Origin: Salinigranum halophilum
GTDB lineage: Archaea > Halobacteriota > Halobacteria > Halobacteriales > Haloferacaceae
Assembly: GCF_007004735.1 (NCBI RefSeq)
Contig: NZ_SSNL01000004.1
Location: 310,001-374,000 of the forward strand
Reading direction: 5' to 3'
Length of the DNA stretch: 64,000 nucleotides
The notes under the pieces were generated by a model, which worked only from the letters and a program-made list of their open reading frames with translations, searched no databases and had not been told where the DNA came from. Numbering within the stretch: position 1 is the first letter of the stretch; each line of letters starts with the position of its first letter. This document shows positions 1 to 6,814 of the stretch, piece by piece. The translations under genes were made by a program, and so were the position numbers.

Positions 1-70
1 GCCGATATCCGGTCGAGGACAGGGAACCGCGTCACTGAGACGGTGGCTGCTGCTCGTGATACGGATGTGT

Positions 71-84
71 CGCCCGGAACACTA
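71..84. repeat. 14-bp direct repeat, left copy (CGCCCGGAACACTA)
   Basis: The 14-mer CGCCCGGAACACTA occurs here and again at 1092-1105. The two copies bracket the lower-G+C hicBA segment. In this copy it is followed by a CCGG/CCGGG stretch that can pair with its own CCCGG, so it may also form a hairpin. Origin unknown; a boundary of an acquired segment is one possible reading. Confidence 0.45.
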
Positions 85-161
85 CCGGCCGGGTTTCTAC
101 TAGTAGGCTCGGTGGACGTAAAATATTGAAGAATCAGTAGGGAACAGCCAACCAACGGTCT

Positions 162-302
162 CTACTCGTTTTCGAGAGCGTCGTAGATGTCGCGGTGTTC
201 GTCTCGGTCTGTCTTGGCGACTCGTCGCACCAGTTCTCGACGAATATCAGCCATCACGTCGTCGAGCGGTGTCCGTTCGCCGGTGTGGGTCTCGAATGTC
301 AT
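162..302 (-). CDS. Small protein of unknown function downstream of hicBA
   Basis: A 46-residue reading frame (starts MTFETHTGERTP, ends DALENE, TAG stop) lies just behind hicA on the same strand. It is acidic and arginine-rich, with a predicted helical middle (VMADIRRELVRRVAK). An in-frame ATG nine bases upstream (311) would add MGR and sit six bases after the hicA stop, so co-transcription with hicBA is likely. I do not recognise the family. The coding-like composition and tight spacing support it being real; it could be a third component of the toxin-antitoxin locus or an unrelated passenger. Confidence 0.5.
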   Translation of the reverse strand: MTFETHTGERTPLDDVMADIRRELVRRVAKTDRDEHRDIYDALENE

Positions 303-316
303 CCTACCCATCCTGA

Positions 317-567
317 TTAGGCGTGGCGATCGATCCACTCACAGAACGCGTCGAAGTCGTTGGCCCCGACACTGTCGGCGATGCCACGTAGTGTTCCCGT
401 CCGAAGTTCGTCGTGTAACGGAACTGTGACTCGGCGTCGGTCGCTTTCGTTCGTCGGGTGTTCGTAGTACAGTTGCGCGTGGTCCCCAGCCGTCCGTCGC
501 CACTCGAAGCCCCGACGTTGACCAGCACCTTCACCACTTCCATGCCGGAGAACGTCCGTCTGCCCAT
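317..567 (-). pseudogene. hicA: HicA-type mRNA interferase toxin, frameshifted
   Basis: HicA toxins are small double-stranded-RNA-binding-fold ribonucleases that cleave mRNA and are neutralised by HicB. Frame 1 from the ATG at 567 gives MGRRTFSGMEVVKVLVNVG, which matches the HicA N-terminus. The rest of the family fold continues only in another frame, starting FEWRRTAGDHAQLYY and ending CEWIDRHA with TAA at 317-319. It includes the expected catalytic His in GDHAQLYY. Loss of one G in a G-run (C-run 510-513 on the plus strand) explains the break: one more base would give an 83-84 residue HicA. Without repair, the product is a longer nonsense-tailed protein. Either the toxin is inactivated or there is a homopolymer sequencing error. 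Start is three bases behind the hicB stop. Confidence 0.8.
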
Positions 568-570
568 CGA

Positions 571-840
571 TTAGTCGAGCACGTCCGGTGGGTCCCGGTC
601 ACCAGTCCTGTTGTTGGTCGGGTCGATGCCCAACTCTTGAAGTTCCTCGTCCGTCGGTTCTCTCCCGATCTCGTCGTTGTGGAGCGCAACCGCCTCGTCG
701 AGGTTTTCTAGTGCGACCGTTCTGGACTGGCCTTGCGTCGTGACTCCGGTTTCGACGTGTTTGGCGATCCACCAGTCGTCCTCGCGCCACAGACGAATCT
801 CGTCCGTGTGATTCGCTCCGTCTCTGGTCGAACTGGCCAT
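571..840 (-). CDS. hicB: HicB family antitoxin
   Basis: 89 residues, beginning MASSTRDG. It has the HicB partial RNase-H-like fold: a strand-rich part (EIRLWREDDWWIAKHVETGVTTQGQ) followed by the ALENLDEAVAL helix typical of HicB, and then a C-terminal acidic tail (EPTDEELQELGID). It should bind and inhibit HicA and probably repress its own promoter. A longer frame reaches 906, but a TATA-like CTTATTCG at about 868-875 lies roughly 30 bases before the ATG at 840, which supports this start and a leaderless mRNA. It precedes hicA by three bases. Because hicA is frameshifted, hicB may be a relict antitoxin. Confidence 0.85.
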   Translation of the reverse strand: MASSTRDGANHTDEIRLWREDDWWIAKHVETGVTTQGQSRTVALENLDEAVALHNDEIGREPTDEELQELGIDPTNNRTGDRDPPDVLD

Positions 841-1322
841 TCTAGCTACGGATAGCGCAACACGTCGAATAAGCGTTTGGTCGGTGGCTATCTGAACGTC
901 GCACATCGGGGGTGTTTATTCGGCTGTATCGGGTACGTGGGCGGGGAGTTGCTTCGCCGCCAGAGTAAACGCAGGTAATCAGAATCCAGTAGGAAGAGCG
1001 GTTACTACCAAAGAACCGGACTCATCGGTAGATCGCAACTGAATCGATGTATATTATTCACAAATGTTTCTAACAGCATACTCGAAATGTACGCCCGGAA
1101 CACTAACGACCGGTCTCATCCCTGGGCTGCGTGCCGTGTCGACCGGGAAACCCTCGTGCCAGGCGGCCCGCGTTCGGTCGGATGACCTGGAGGGGCGGTC
1201 CATCTGTCCCACACCGGGGTTCTCCGCGCGTCATCGCGTCCTCGTGGACGTGCTCGGGCGGGGACTGCGGTGTGTGTCGGAGAGAAGGGGCGAACGCGTA
1301 AACCGATTACGCCCCCGTCGCG
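841..1322. other. Non-coding stretch between hicB and the FAD-dependent reductase gene
   Basis: About 480 bases without a convincing gene. The right-hand side of the hicB promoter lies at 841-880. Around 1040-1080 the DNA is unusually A+T-rich (TGTATATTATTCACAAATG). The second copy of the 14-bp repeat lies at 1092-1105, after which G+C content returns to the normal high level. A possible frame on the plus strand at 1064-1381 is arginine-rich and overlaps the next gene antisense, so I do not call it. Confidence 0.5.
1092..1105. repeat. 14-bp direct repeat, right copy (CGCCCGGAACACTA)
   Basis: Second copy of the 14-mer at 71-84, in the same orientation. It sits at the point where the A+T-rich stretch upstream of hicB gives way to normal composition. 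Confidence 0.45.
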
Positions 1323-2726
1323 TCAGCCCGAGCGGTACTCGTCCTCGCGAATCTGGACGTACTTACCGTTTCGGAACTTGAACTTGCGTTTCTTGTACGT
1401 GCCGACGAGCCTCGCCGCACTCACGCCCGCGCTCATCTTCGAGACGCTCAGCGAGCGGTACCCTCCCTCATCCGTCTGGAGTTTCCGTGCCGTCTTGAAC
1501 GCCCAGTCCCAGTCGTCGGGTCCGTACTCGTGGACGATGTCGGCCATCGCCACGTTGCGGAGAATCTCGTCGTTGATCGCGTCCTTCCACGCCCGGTTGT
1601 ACGACGAGAGGTCACCCTCGCCGGCGAGTCGCCCCGCGATTGCGCCCGTTCGGACGGCGACGTGGTCGCCGCCTTCGTGGAACGCCGAGGTCGACCCCAT
1701 CGCTCCGCCGACCACGGCGATGTCCGACGCGACGGGCGAGTCGATGGGCCGCGTGGACGAGATGGGGTACGTCTCGGTTCCCTTCGTCTTGCCTCTGTCC
1801 GCCACGAGGGGGAAGTCCTCCTCGATGTCGTACTCGTCACCGTACTCCTGTTCGAGGAGTCTGCGGATGTACTCTCGGCCCTGTGGAATCCGCTCGTCTT
1901 CAGGTGTGAGCAGTTCGTACTTCTCGCGGTCTTTCACCTGGTCGATGTCGAGGCCGATGGGCATGGTCAACCCCACGCGGCAGACGTTGTCGTCGTTCGG
2001 GAAGACCCACGGATACGCCGTGTGGCCCGGCATGTACCCCCACCAGAACTTGATGGCTCCCGAGACCTCTTCGTACACCTCCTCGGGGAACTCGCGGTGT
2101 TCCTGATACGCGATGTGGTTCGCCTTCGTCGACGCGAGGCGGTCGGTGATGTCGAAGTCGACGAGACGGTCCAGCACCTTGTTGGTGACCGTCCGCTGGG
2201 GGCCGTCGGCGAGGACGAGGAAGTCCGCACCGACGGTCGTGCCGTCCGCGGTCGTGACCAGGTGCGTCGGGTCGTCCGCACCGCCGCTCGCGTCGAGGGG
2301 GGTCTCGACGTCGCGAACGGAGACACCGACGCGGTACTCGGCACCTTTCGACTCGGCACGGTCGCGGAGGAAGTCGTCGAAGCGTGCCCGATTGAAGCAG
2401 TAGCCGAAGTGGTCGTACGACGATTCGATACCCGTCGAACGCATCGTGACCGACTCGTTCGGCCCGATGAACTCCGCCCGGTCGAGGTGGTGGAGGAGCA
2501 CCCCGTCGGGGAACTCGTCGGGATGGATCCCCATGATGTCGACCCAGTAGTCGAGGATGCCCGCGGCGTCTGTCGAATCCGGCCCCAGTCTGTCGGGGCG
2601 GTCGGCCCGCGGCACCCCCTTCTCCAACACGAGTGCCGACGCGCCGGTCTTCGCGGCGGCGTGTGCCGCCGACGAACCGGCCGGACCCCCGCCGACGATG
2701 ACCACGTCCACGCGTTCCATACTCAT
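1323..2726 (-). CDS. FAD-dependent oxidoreductase, geranylgeranyl-reductase-like
   Basis: 467 residues from the ATG at 2726 (MSMERVDVVIVGGGPAGS). The N-terminal GxGxxG FAD motif (VVIVGGGPAGSSAA, residues about 7-20) and the second FAD motif near the C-terminal half (DIAVVGGAMGSTSAFHEGG) place it in the FAD-dependent geranylgeranyl reductase / p-hydroxybenzoate-hydroxylase-like fold. Members saturate isoprenoid chains of archaeal lipids or menaquinone, but many have other substrates, so the substrate is not assigned. A longer frame to 3908 runs antisense through the next gene and is not real. A TATA-like TTTAATA lies about 20-25 bases before the start. An in-frame ATG at 2720 is an alternative. 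Confidence 0.75.
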   Translation of the reverse strand: MSMERVDVVIVGGGPAGSSAAHAAAKTGASALVLEKGVPRADRPDRLGPDSTDAAGILDYWVDIMGIHPDEFPDGVLLHHLDRAEFIGPNESVTMRSTGIESSYDHFGYCFNRARFDDFLRDRAESKGAEYRVGVSVRDVETPLDASGGADDPTHLVTTADGTTVGADFLVLADGPQRTVTNKVLDRLVDFDITDRLASTKANHIAYQEHREFPEEVYEEVSGAIKFWWGYMPGHTAYPWVFPNDDNVCRVGLTMPIGLDIDQVKDREKYELLTPEDERIPQGREYIRRLLEQEYGDEYDIEEDFPLVADRGKTKGTETYPISSTRPIDSPVASDIAVVGGAMGSTSAFHEGGDHVAVRTGAIAGRLAGEGDLSSYNRAWKDAINDEILRNVAMADIVHEYGPDDWDWAFKTARKLQTDEGGYRSLSVSKMSAGVSAARLVGTYKKRKFKFRNGKYVQIREDEYRSG

Positions 2727-2900
2727 GTCGGTCGGGTTGGCGGTATTAAATCCCATTCTTTGCCGGTGGTGAGAGTAGCCTGCATCTCCGTCCGACCTGT
2801 TCGTCCCGTGCCGCGGCCGACGGCGTTGCTCGCGACCACCGAAGACGGCGACCCCGGCCGCTTCGAACGGACTCATGGTCGTCGCACGGCATCCCCGTGT

Positions 2901-3848
2901 ATGAGCGACACACCACCGGACGTCGCGGTCCTGCGGCAGAAGGTCCACGGGATGCCCGCCAGCGAGTACGCCGCCGCGCTCCGCGAACGACTCCCCGACC
3001 ACGAGGTCGTCCTCACACGGACCCCCGACGAGGAGCGCGAGGCGTTCGCCGCTCGTGTCGTGACGGGCCACCGCGTCGACCCCGAACGGCTCGACGCCGG
3101 GATGACCGTGTTCGCCTGCACCTGGGCCGGAACCGACCACCTGCCGACTGACGCGCTCGCCGACGCGGGGGTCACGGTGACGAACGCCGCGGGCGTCCAC
3201 GGGCCGAATGTCGCCGAGCACGCGGTCGGCGCGATGCTCGCGTTCACCCGCGGCTTCGACGTCGCGTGGCGGCGACAGCGCGAGCGTGAGTGGCGCTCCT
3301 TCCAGGCGGCAGAACTCAAGGACTCGACGGTCACCGTCGTCGGCCTCGGCGCAATCGGCGAGGCTGTCGTCGACCGACTGGCCGGGTTCGGCGTCGACAC
3401 CGTCGGCGTTCGGTACACGCCCGAGAAGGGGGGGCCGACGGACGAGGTGGTCGGCTTCGACGCCGTCCACGACGCCTTCGCGGAGAGCGACTATCTCGTC
3501 CTCGCCTGCCCGCACACCGACACCACCGACCACCTCGTAGACCGCGACGCCTTCGAGACGCTTCCCGCCGAAGCCGTCGTCGTGAACGTCGCCCGCGGGC
3601 CCGTCATCGACACCGACGCGCTCGTCTGGGCGCTTCGACGGAACCACATCCGCGGTGCGGCGCTCGACGTGACCGACCCCGAACCGCTCCCCGAAGCACA
3701 CCCGCTGTGGAACTTCGGCAACGTACTCATCACACCGCACAACGCCGGCCACACGCCCGATTACTACGAGCGACTCGCGGACATCGTCGCCGAGAACGTC
3801 CGACGACTCGACCGTGGTGACGACGACCTCGTCAACCGGGTCGTCTGA
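2901..3848 (+). CDS. D-2-hydroxyacid dehydrogenase (NAD-binding)
   Basis: 315 residues (MSDTPPDVAVL). Family features are a Rossmann nucleotide motif VVGLGAIGEAV in the middle, then the catalytic triad of D-2-hydroxyacid dehydrogenases: Arg in VNVARGPVID, Glu in DPEPLPEAHPLW and His in ITPHNAGHTP. It should reversibly reduce a 2-keto acid with NAD(P)H; the substrate (glyoxylate, phosphoglycerate or another) cannot be read from sequence. It lacks the C-terminal ACT regulatory domain of SerA, which argues against phosphoglycerate dehydrogenase. It is divergent from the flavoprotein gene at 1323-2726, sharing a 174-base promoter region. Confidence 0.88.
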   Translation: MSDTPPDVAVLRQKVHGMPASEYAAALRERLPDHEVVLTRTPDEEREAFAARVVTGHRVDPERLDAGMTVFACTWAGTDHLPTDALADAGVTVTNAAGVHGPNVAEHAVGAMLAFTRGFDVAWRRQREREWRSFQAAELKDSTVTVVGLGAIGEAVVDRLAGFGVDTVGVRYTPEKGGPTDEVVGFDAVHDAFAESDYLVLACPHTDTTDHLVDRDAFETLPAEAVVVNVARGPVIDTDALVWALRRNHIRGAALDVTDPEPLPEAHPLWNFGNVLITPHNAGHTPDYYERLADIVAENVRRLDRGDDDLVNRVV

Positions 3849-3922
3849 GCGGCCGACCGGTGTCGGCACGAACCTCATATGTCTGGTAGTACCCTTTTGA
3901 ACATTCACGAAGTAGAGAGAGT

Positions 3923-4087
3923 ATGCGGAACAGGTACGTCGTCGTGCAGACGGCCGGGGGGACCTGGCACCTCGCCACCTGTCTCTGGGCCCACGTGGGG
4001 GTGACGCGTCGTCGAGAGCGGGTCGTCTCCGACGCGGAACTCGACAGCCTCGAGAAGACCTGTGATCACTGTCTCGGACGCCCCTGA
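3923..4087 (+). CDS. Small zinc-finger-like protein
   Basis: 54 residues, too short for routine calling. The sequence begins MRNRYVVVQTAGGTWHLATC and has His16/Cys20 followed by a C-terminal CDHC pair (Cys47, Cys50), the spacing expected of a one-zinc small protein. Such small CxxC proteins are abundant in haloarchaea and are mostly uncharacterised. It lies 74 bases after the hydroxyacid dehydrogenase and converges on the hydrolase gene at 4121. Function unknown. Confidence 0.6.
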   Translation: MRNRYVVVQTAGGTWHLATCLWAHVGVTRRRERVVSDAELDSLEKTCDHCLGRP

Positions 4088-4120
4088 CGACACCGGAGGC
4101 GCCTCTCCCCGTCGCTCAGG

Positions 4121-4843
4121 TCACCACTCGTCAGTGCCGACGACGTTGTTCCGGAGCGTGCCGACGCCCTCGTACGTGATCTCGACGCTGTCGCCGGGTT
4201 CGACGAGCCCCGGATTCGCCGGACTCCCGAACGCGACGACGTCGCCCGGCTGGAGGGTGAACCGCCGAGAGATGAAGGAGACGACCTCGTGTGGGCCGAA
4301 CAGCATCAGTTCGGTGTTGGCCTCCTGGCGGCGCTCGCCGGCGACGTCGGTGTACATGTCGATGGCCGACGGGTCGACGTCGCTCTCGACCCACGGACCG
4401 AGCGGCCCCGACCCCCGGAACGCCTTCCGCGCCGTGCGACCCTGCTGGTCGAGCGCGTCGACGTCGTTCATCACGGTGTAGCCTCGCACGACGTCGGGGA
4501 CCTCGTCGACGGCGACGTCGCGACACTCGACGTCGATGACGGCCGCGAGTTCACCCGCGTAGGTCAACTCGTCGGTGAAGGGCGGATACGCGATGGGGTC
4601 GTGGTGGCCCGAGAGCGACGCCGGAGGTTTGATGAAGAAGTCCGGTTCCTCGGGCCGTTCGTACTCCATCTGTTCCAGCGTCGCCGCGTAGTTTCGCCCG
4701 ACGCAGTACAGCGCCGTCGGCTCACACGGCGGGAGGAGGCCATCCTCGTCGACCACGTACTCGACTCCGTCGCTCGTGAGCGTTCCGTCTCGGTACTCGC
4801 CCGAGACGACACCGTCGTCCGTCCGTGCCCTCGCCAGTCGCAT
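4121..4843 (-). CDS. Fumarylacetoacetate hydrolase family protein
   Basis: 240 residues from the ATG at 4843 (MRLARARTDDG). The typical FAH core is present: YCVGRNYAATLEQM, a metal-site region FFIKPPASLSGH, and the ELTYAGELAAVID segment carrying the acidic metal ligands, then FTLQPGDVVAFGSP near the C-terminus. Family members hydrolyse or decarboxylate 2-oxo acids (fumarylpyruvate hydrolase, oxaloacetate decarboxylase, hydratases) with Mg or Mn. The exact substrate is not evident. It is divergent from the lyase gene at 4958, with 114 bases between. A frame extending to 4945 would overlap that promoter and is less likely. Confidence 0.85.
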   Translation of the reverse strand: MRLARARTDDGVVSGEYRDGTLTSDGVEYVVDEDGLLPPCEPTALYCVGRNYAATLEQMEYERPEEPDFFIKPPASLSGHHDPIAYPPFTDELTYAGELAAVIDVECRDVAVDEVPDVVRGYTVMNDVDALDQQGRTARKAFRGSGPLGPWVESDVDPSAIDMYTDVAGERRQEANTELMLFGPHEVVSFISRRFTLQPGDVVAFGSPANPGLVEPGDSVEITYEGVGTLRNNVVGTDEW

Positions 4844-4957
4844 ACACGCCCATCGCGTGGTGTGCGGCGAAAGCCTGTCGCTTCCCGTGACTGGGTCGGT
4901 GAGCTCACGCAGGGTGCATGTTTTTGTCAGCCGAACACCACCCACGGACGAGAGGCA

Positions 4958-5878
4958 ATGACAGACACGACCGACGTCACACTTCGGCGGACACAGCTAG
5001 CGACGCCCGCGAGCGACACGAAGATGATGCACTCGGCGGCCGGGAGCGACGCGGACGAGGTGTTCTTGGACCTCGAAGACTCCGTGGCACCGAACGCGAA
5101 GGCGGACGCGCGTGACCCGCTCGTCACGGCTCTGACGGAGGAGGACTGGAGCGACAAGGTCGTCTCGTTTCGGATGAACGGCCTCGACACCCGCTGGTGG
5201 TACGAAGACCTCATCCACGTCGTGAGTGAGGCTGGCGAGTACCTCGACGACATCATCGTCCCGAAGGTGAAGCGCGCGAGCGACATCCACACGGTCGAGA
5301 CGCTCCTCGAACAGGTCGAGGTCAACGCCGGACTGGAGGCGGGCGGCATCGGCCTCGAACCGCAGATCGAGGACGGCATGGGGATGCACAACGTCTACGA
5401 GATCGCCCACGCCTCACCCCGACTGGACTCCGTCATCTTCGGCCCCGGCGACTACTCGGCGGCGATGGGAACGCCCGGCCTCGACATCGGCCAGTTCCCC
5501 GACTACCCCGGTCACTACTGGCACTTCGCGCTGTCGTACATCAACGCCGCGGCCAAGAGCGCGGGACTGCCCTGCATCGACGGCCCGTACGCCGACATCG
5601 AAGACGAAGCGGGCTTCCGCGAGTCGGCCTCGAACGCGAACATGATCGGCTGTGACGGCAAGTGGGCCATCCACCCCTCACAGATCGAGATCGCCAACGA
5701 GGTGTTCGCGCCCGACCCGGCGGTCGCAGAACGCGCCGAACGCATCGTCACCGCCTACGAGGAGGCGATGGCCGAGGGGAAGGGTGCGGTGAAGGTCGAC
5801 GGTCAGATGGTCGACGAGGCGACGAACAAGATGGCCCAGGAGATCGTCGCCACCGCACGGGCGGCCGGTATCCTCTGA
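4958..5878 (+). CDS. HpcH/HpaI aldolase / citrate-lyase-beta family; malyl-CoA (beta-methylmalyl-CoA) lyase-like
   Basis: 306 residues. The CitE-like TIM barrel shows the conserved VFLDLEDSVAPNAK (metal and CoA-binding acidic pair), QIEDGMGMHN (second metal Glu) and VIFGPGDYSAAMG motifs. The family cleaves or forms malyl-CoA, beta-methylmalyl-CoA or citramalyl-CoA. In haloarchaea such lyases work in the methylaspartate and related acetyl-CoA/propionyl-CoA routes, which fits the propionyl-CoA carboxylase and succinyl-CoA synthetase genes elsewhere in this window. The start at 4958 is chosen because it directly follows GAGAGGCA and gives the normal family N-terminus. Confidence 0.82.
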   Translation: MTDTTDVTLRRTQLATPASDTKMMHSAAGSDADEVFLDLEDSVAPNAKADARDPLVTALTEEDWSDKVVSFRMNGLDTRWWYEDLIHVVSEAGEYLDDIIVPKVKRASDIHTVETLLEQVEVNAGLEAGGIGLEPQIEDGMGMHNVYEIAHASPRLDSVIFGPGDYSAAMGTPGLDIGQFPDYPGHYWHFALSYINAAAKSAGLPCIDGPYADIEDEAGFRESASNANMIGCDGKWAIHPSQIEIANEVFAPDPAVAERAERIVTAYEEAMAEGKGAVKVDGQMVDEATNKMAQEIVATARAAGIL

Positions 5879-6036
5879 CCGACAGCCGAGAGAGTCGCGG
5901 AGAGGGGGCGGACAGGCGGTACGCGGTCGGCCCGGACGCGGCGTACCGCACACCCGCGTGACGCGCCCGGTCGGTGAACCTGAAGACACCTGCGGATGGG
6001 CGCGTCATCGGTCTTGAACCCTCGGCGTGGGGTGAC

Positions 6037-6402
6037 TCAGTCGAGCGACTCGACGAGCTCGACGACGTGTCCGTCGGGGTCTTCGAAGAAGACGACACGC
6101 GCACCCGCCTGCTCGACGTCCATCGGACCGTTGACGATGCCGTAGTGTTCGATGTGCTCCAGTTCCTCGTCGACGGAGTCGACGTCGAGCGCGAGGTGGT
6201 CCCACGCGTCGCCGACGTCGACCTCGTCGACCTTGGGGTCGTCCTTCAGTTGCAGTTCGATGCCGTTCTCGTCGACGACGTAGCGGTTCTCGGCACCCGC
6301 GAGTTCGAACGAGCGCGAGTACTCGAAGCCGAACTGCTCGTAAAAGGCCTGGCTCTCGTCGGCGTCCGTCACGTTCAGACACAGGTGGATGAACGGTGCC
6401 AT
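6037..6402 (-). CDS. VOC-superfamily (glyoxalase I-like) protein
   Basis: 121 residues made of two beta-alpha-beta-beta-beta modules. It starts APFIHLCLNVTDADES (first metal-ligand His in FIHLCLNV). Other hallmarks are AFYEQFGFEYSRSF, IELQLKDD, WDHLALDVDSVDEE (His ligand) and VVFFEDPDGHVVELVE (Glu ligand). These ligands match metal-dependent lactoylglutathione lyases, but haloarchaea lack glutathione, so the thiol or substrate may differ. Single gene, converging on the preceding lyase. Confidence 0.82.
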   Translation of the reverse strand: MAPFIHLCLNVTDADESQAFYEQFGFEYSRSFELAGAENRYVVDENGIELQLKDDPKVDEVDVGDAWDHLALDVDSVDEELEHIEHYGIVNGPMDVEQAGARVVFFEDPDGHVVELVESLD

Positions 6403-6485
6403 GGGGCTACTCGCAGAGAGGGTGGCATAAATCCGCTCGTTGTCGCTGTTGTCGCCGGTTCTCCGCGGTGAGGGCGCCGGACTCG

Positions 6486-6692
6486 TTACAGTTCGGCCCC
6501 GCCGGTGACGTTGAGTCGGTCGCCGGCTCTGTGCTCGGTGATTCCGAACTCGGTCGTCGCATCACCACGAACCGTCCGGAACTCGTGTCGGTCGCCGGCT
6601 GTCGTCTCACGAACCCGGTACAGCAGGACGTACCACTGCTCGTCTTCGTCGTCGTACGCTGCTTCGAGTGGACTCCAGGTAACGGTGCTCAT
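6486..6692 (-). CDS. Conserved-looking hypothetical small acidic protein
   Basis: 68 residues from the ATG at 6692 (MSTVTWSPLEAAYDDED). It is a beta-rich, acidic, tryptophan- and tyrosine-containing small protein (QWYVLLYRVRE, EFGITEHRAGDRL) with no signal peptide, membrane segment or metal motif. I do not recognise its family. It is divergent from the large FAD/Fe-S oxidase gene at 6815. A start at 6710 would add MRRISR and is possible. Confidence 0.55.
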   Translation of the reverse strand: MSTVTWSPLEAAYDDEDEQWYVLLYRVRETTAGDRHEFRTVRGDATTEFGITEHRAGDRLNVTGGAEL

Positions 6693-6782
6693 GCGGGAGA
6701 TGCGACGCACCGCGTGATGATAAGCGTGTCAGTCAGCCAACTGAAGTGCCGGAGTGTGACACGACGAGAACCTGTTACCACA

Positions 6783-6789
6783 GATTTAT
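6783..6789 (+). promoter_or_regulatory. TATA-like element of the FAD/Fe-S oxidase gene
   Basis: ATTTATC lies 26-32 bases before the ATG at 6815 and only two bases before the ATG at 6791. Archaeal transcription starts about 25 bases downstream of the TATA box, so transcription should begin near 6812. This favours the 6815 start codon and a leaderless message. Confidence 0.55.
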
Positions 6790-6814
6790 CATGAACTACC
6801 CTAACGAATTCTCC

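Noticed and set aside
1064-1381. Plus-strand 105-residue frame
   Set aside because: Arginine-rich, no motif, overlaps the flavoprotein gene antisense. Composition is that of a shadow frame.
2727-3908. N-terminal extension of the minus-strand reading frame 1323-3908 (861 residues)
   Set aside because: It runs antisense through the whole D-2-hydroxyacid dehydrogenase gene, which has clear motifs. The extension is a G+C-driven shadow without family similarity.
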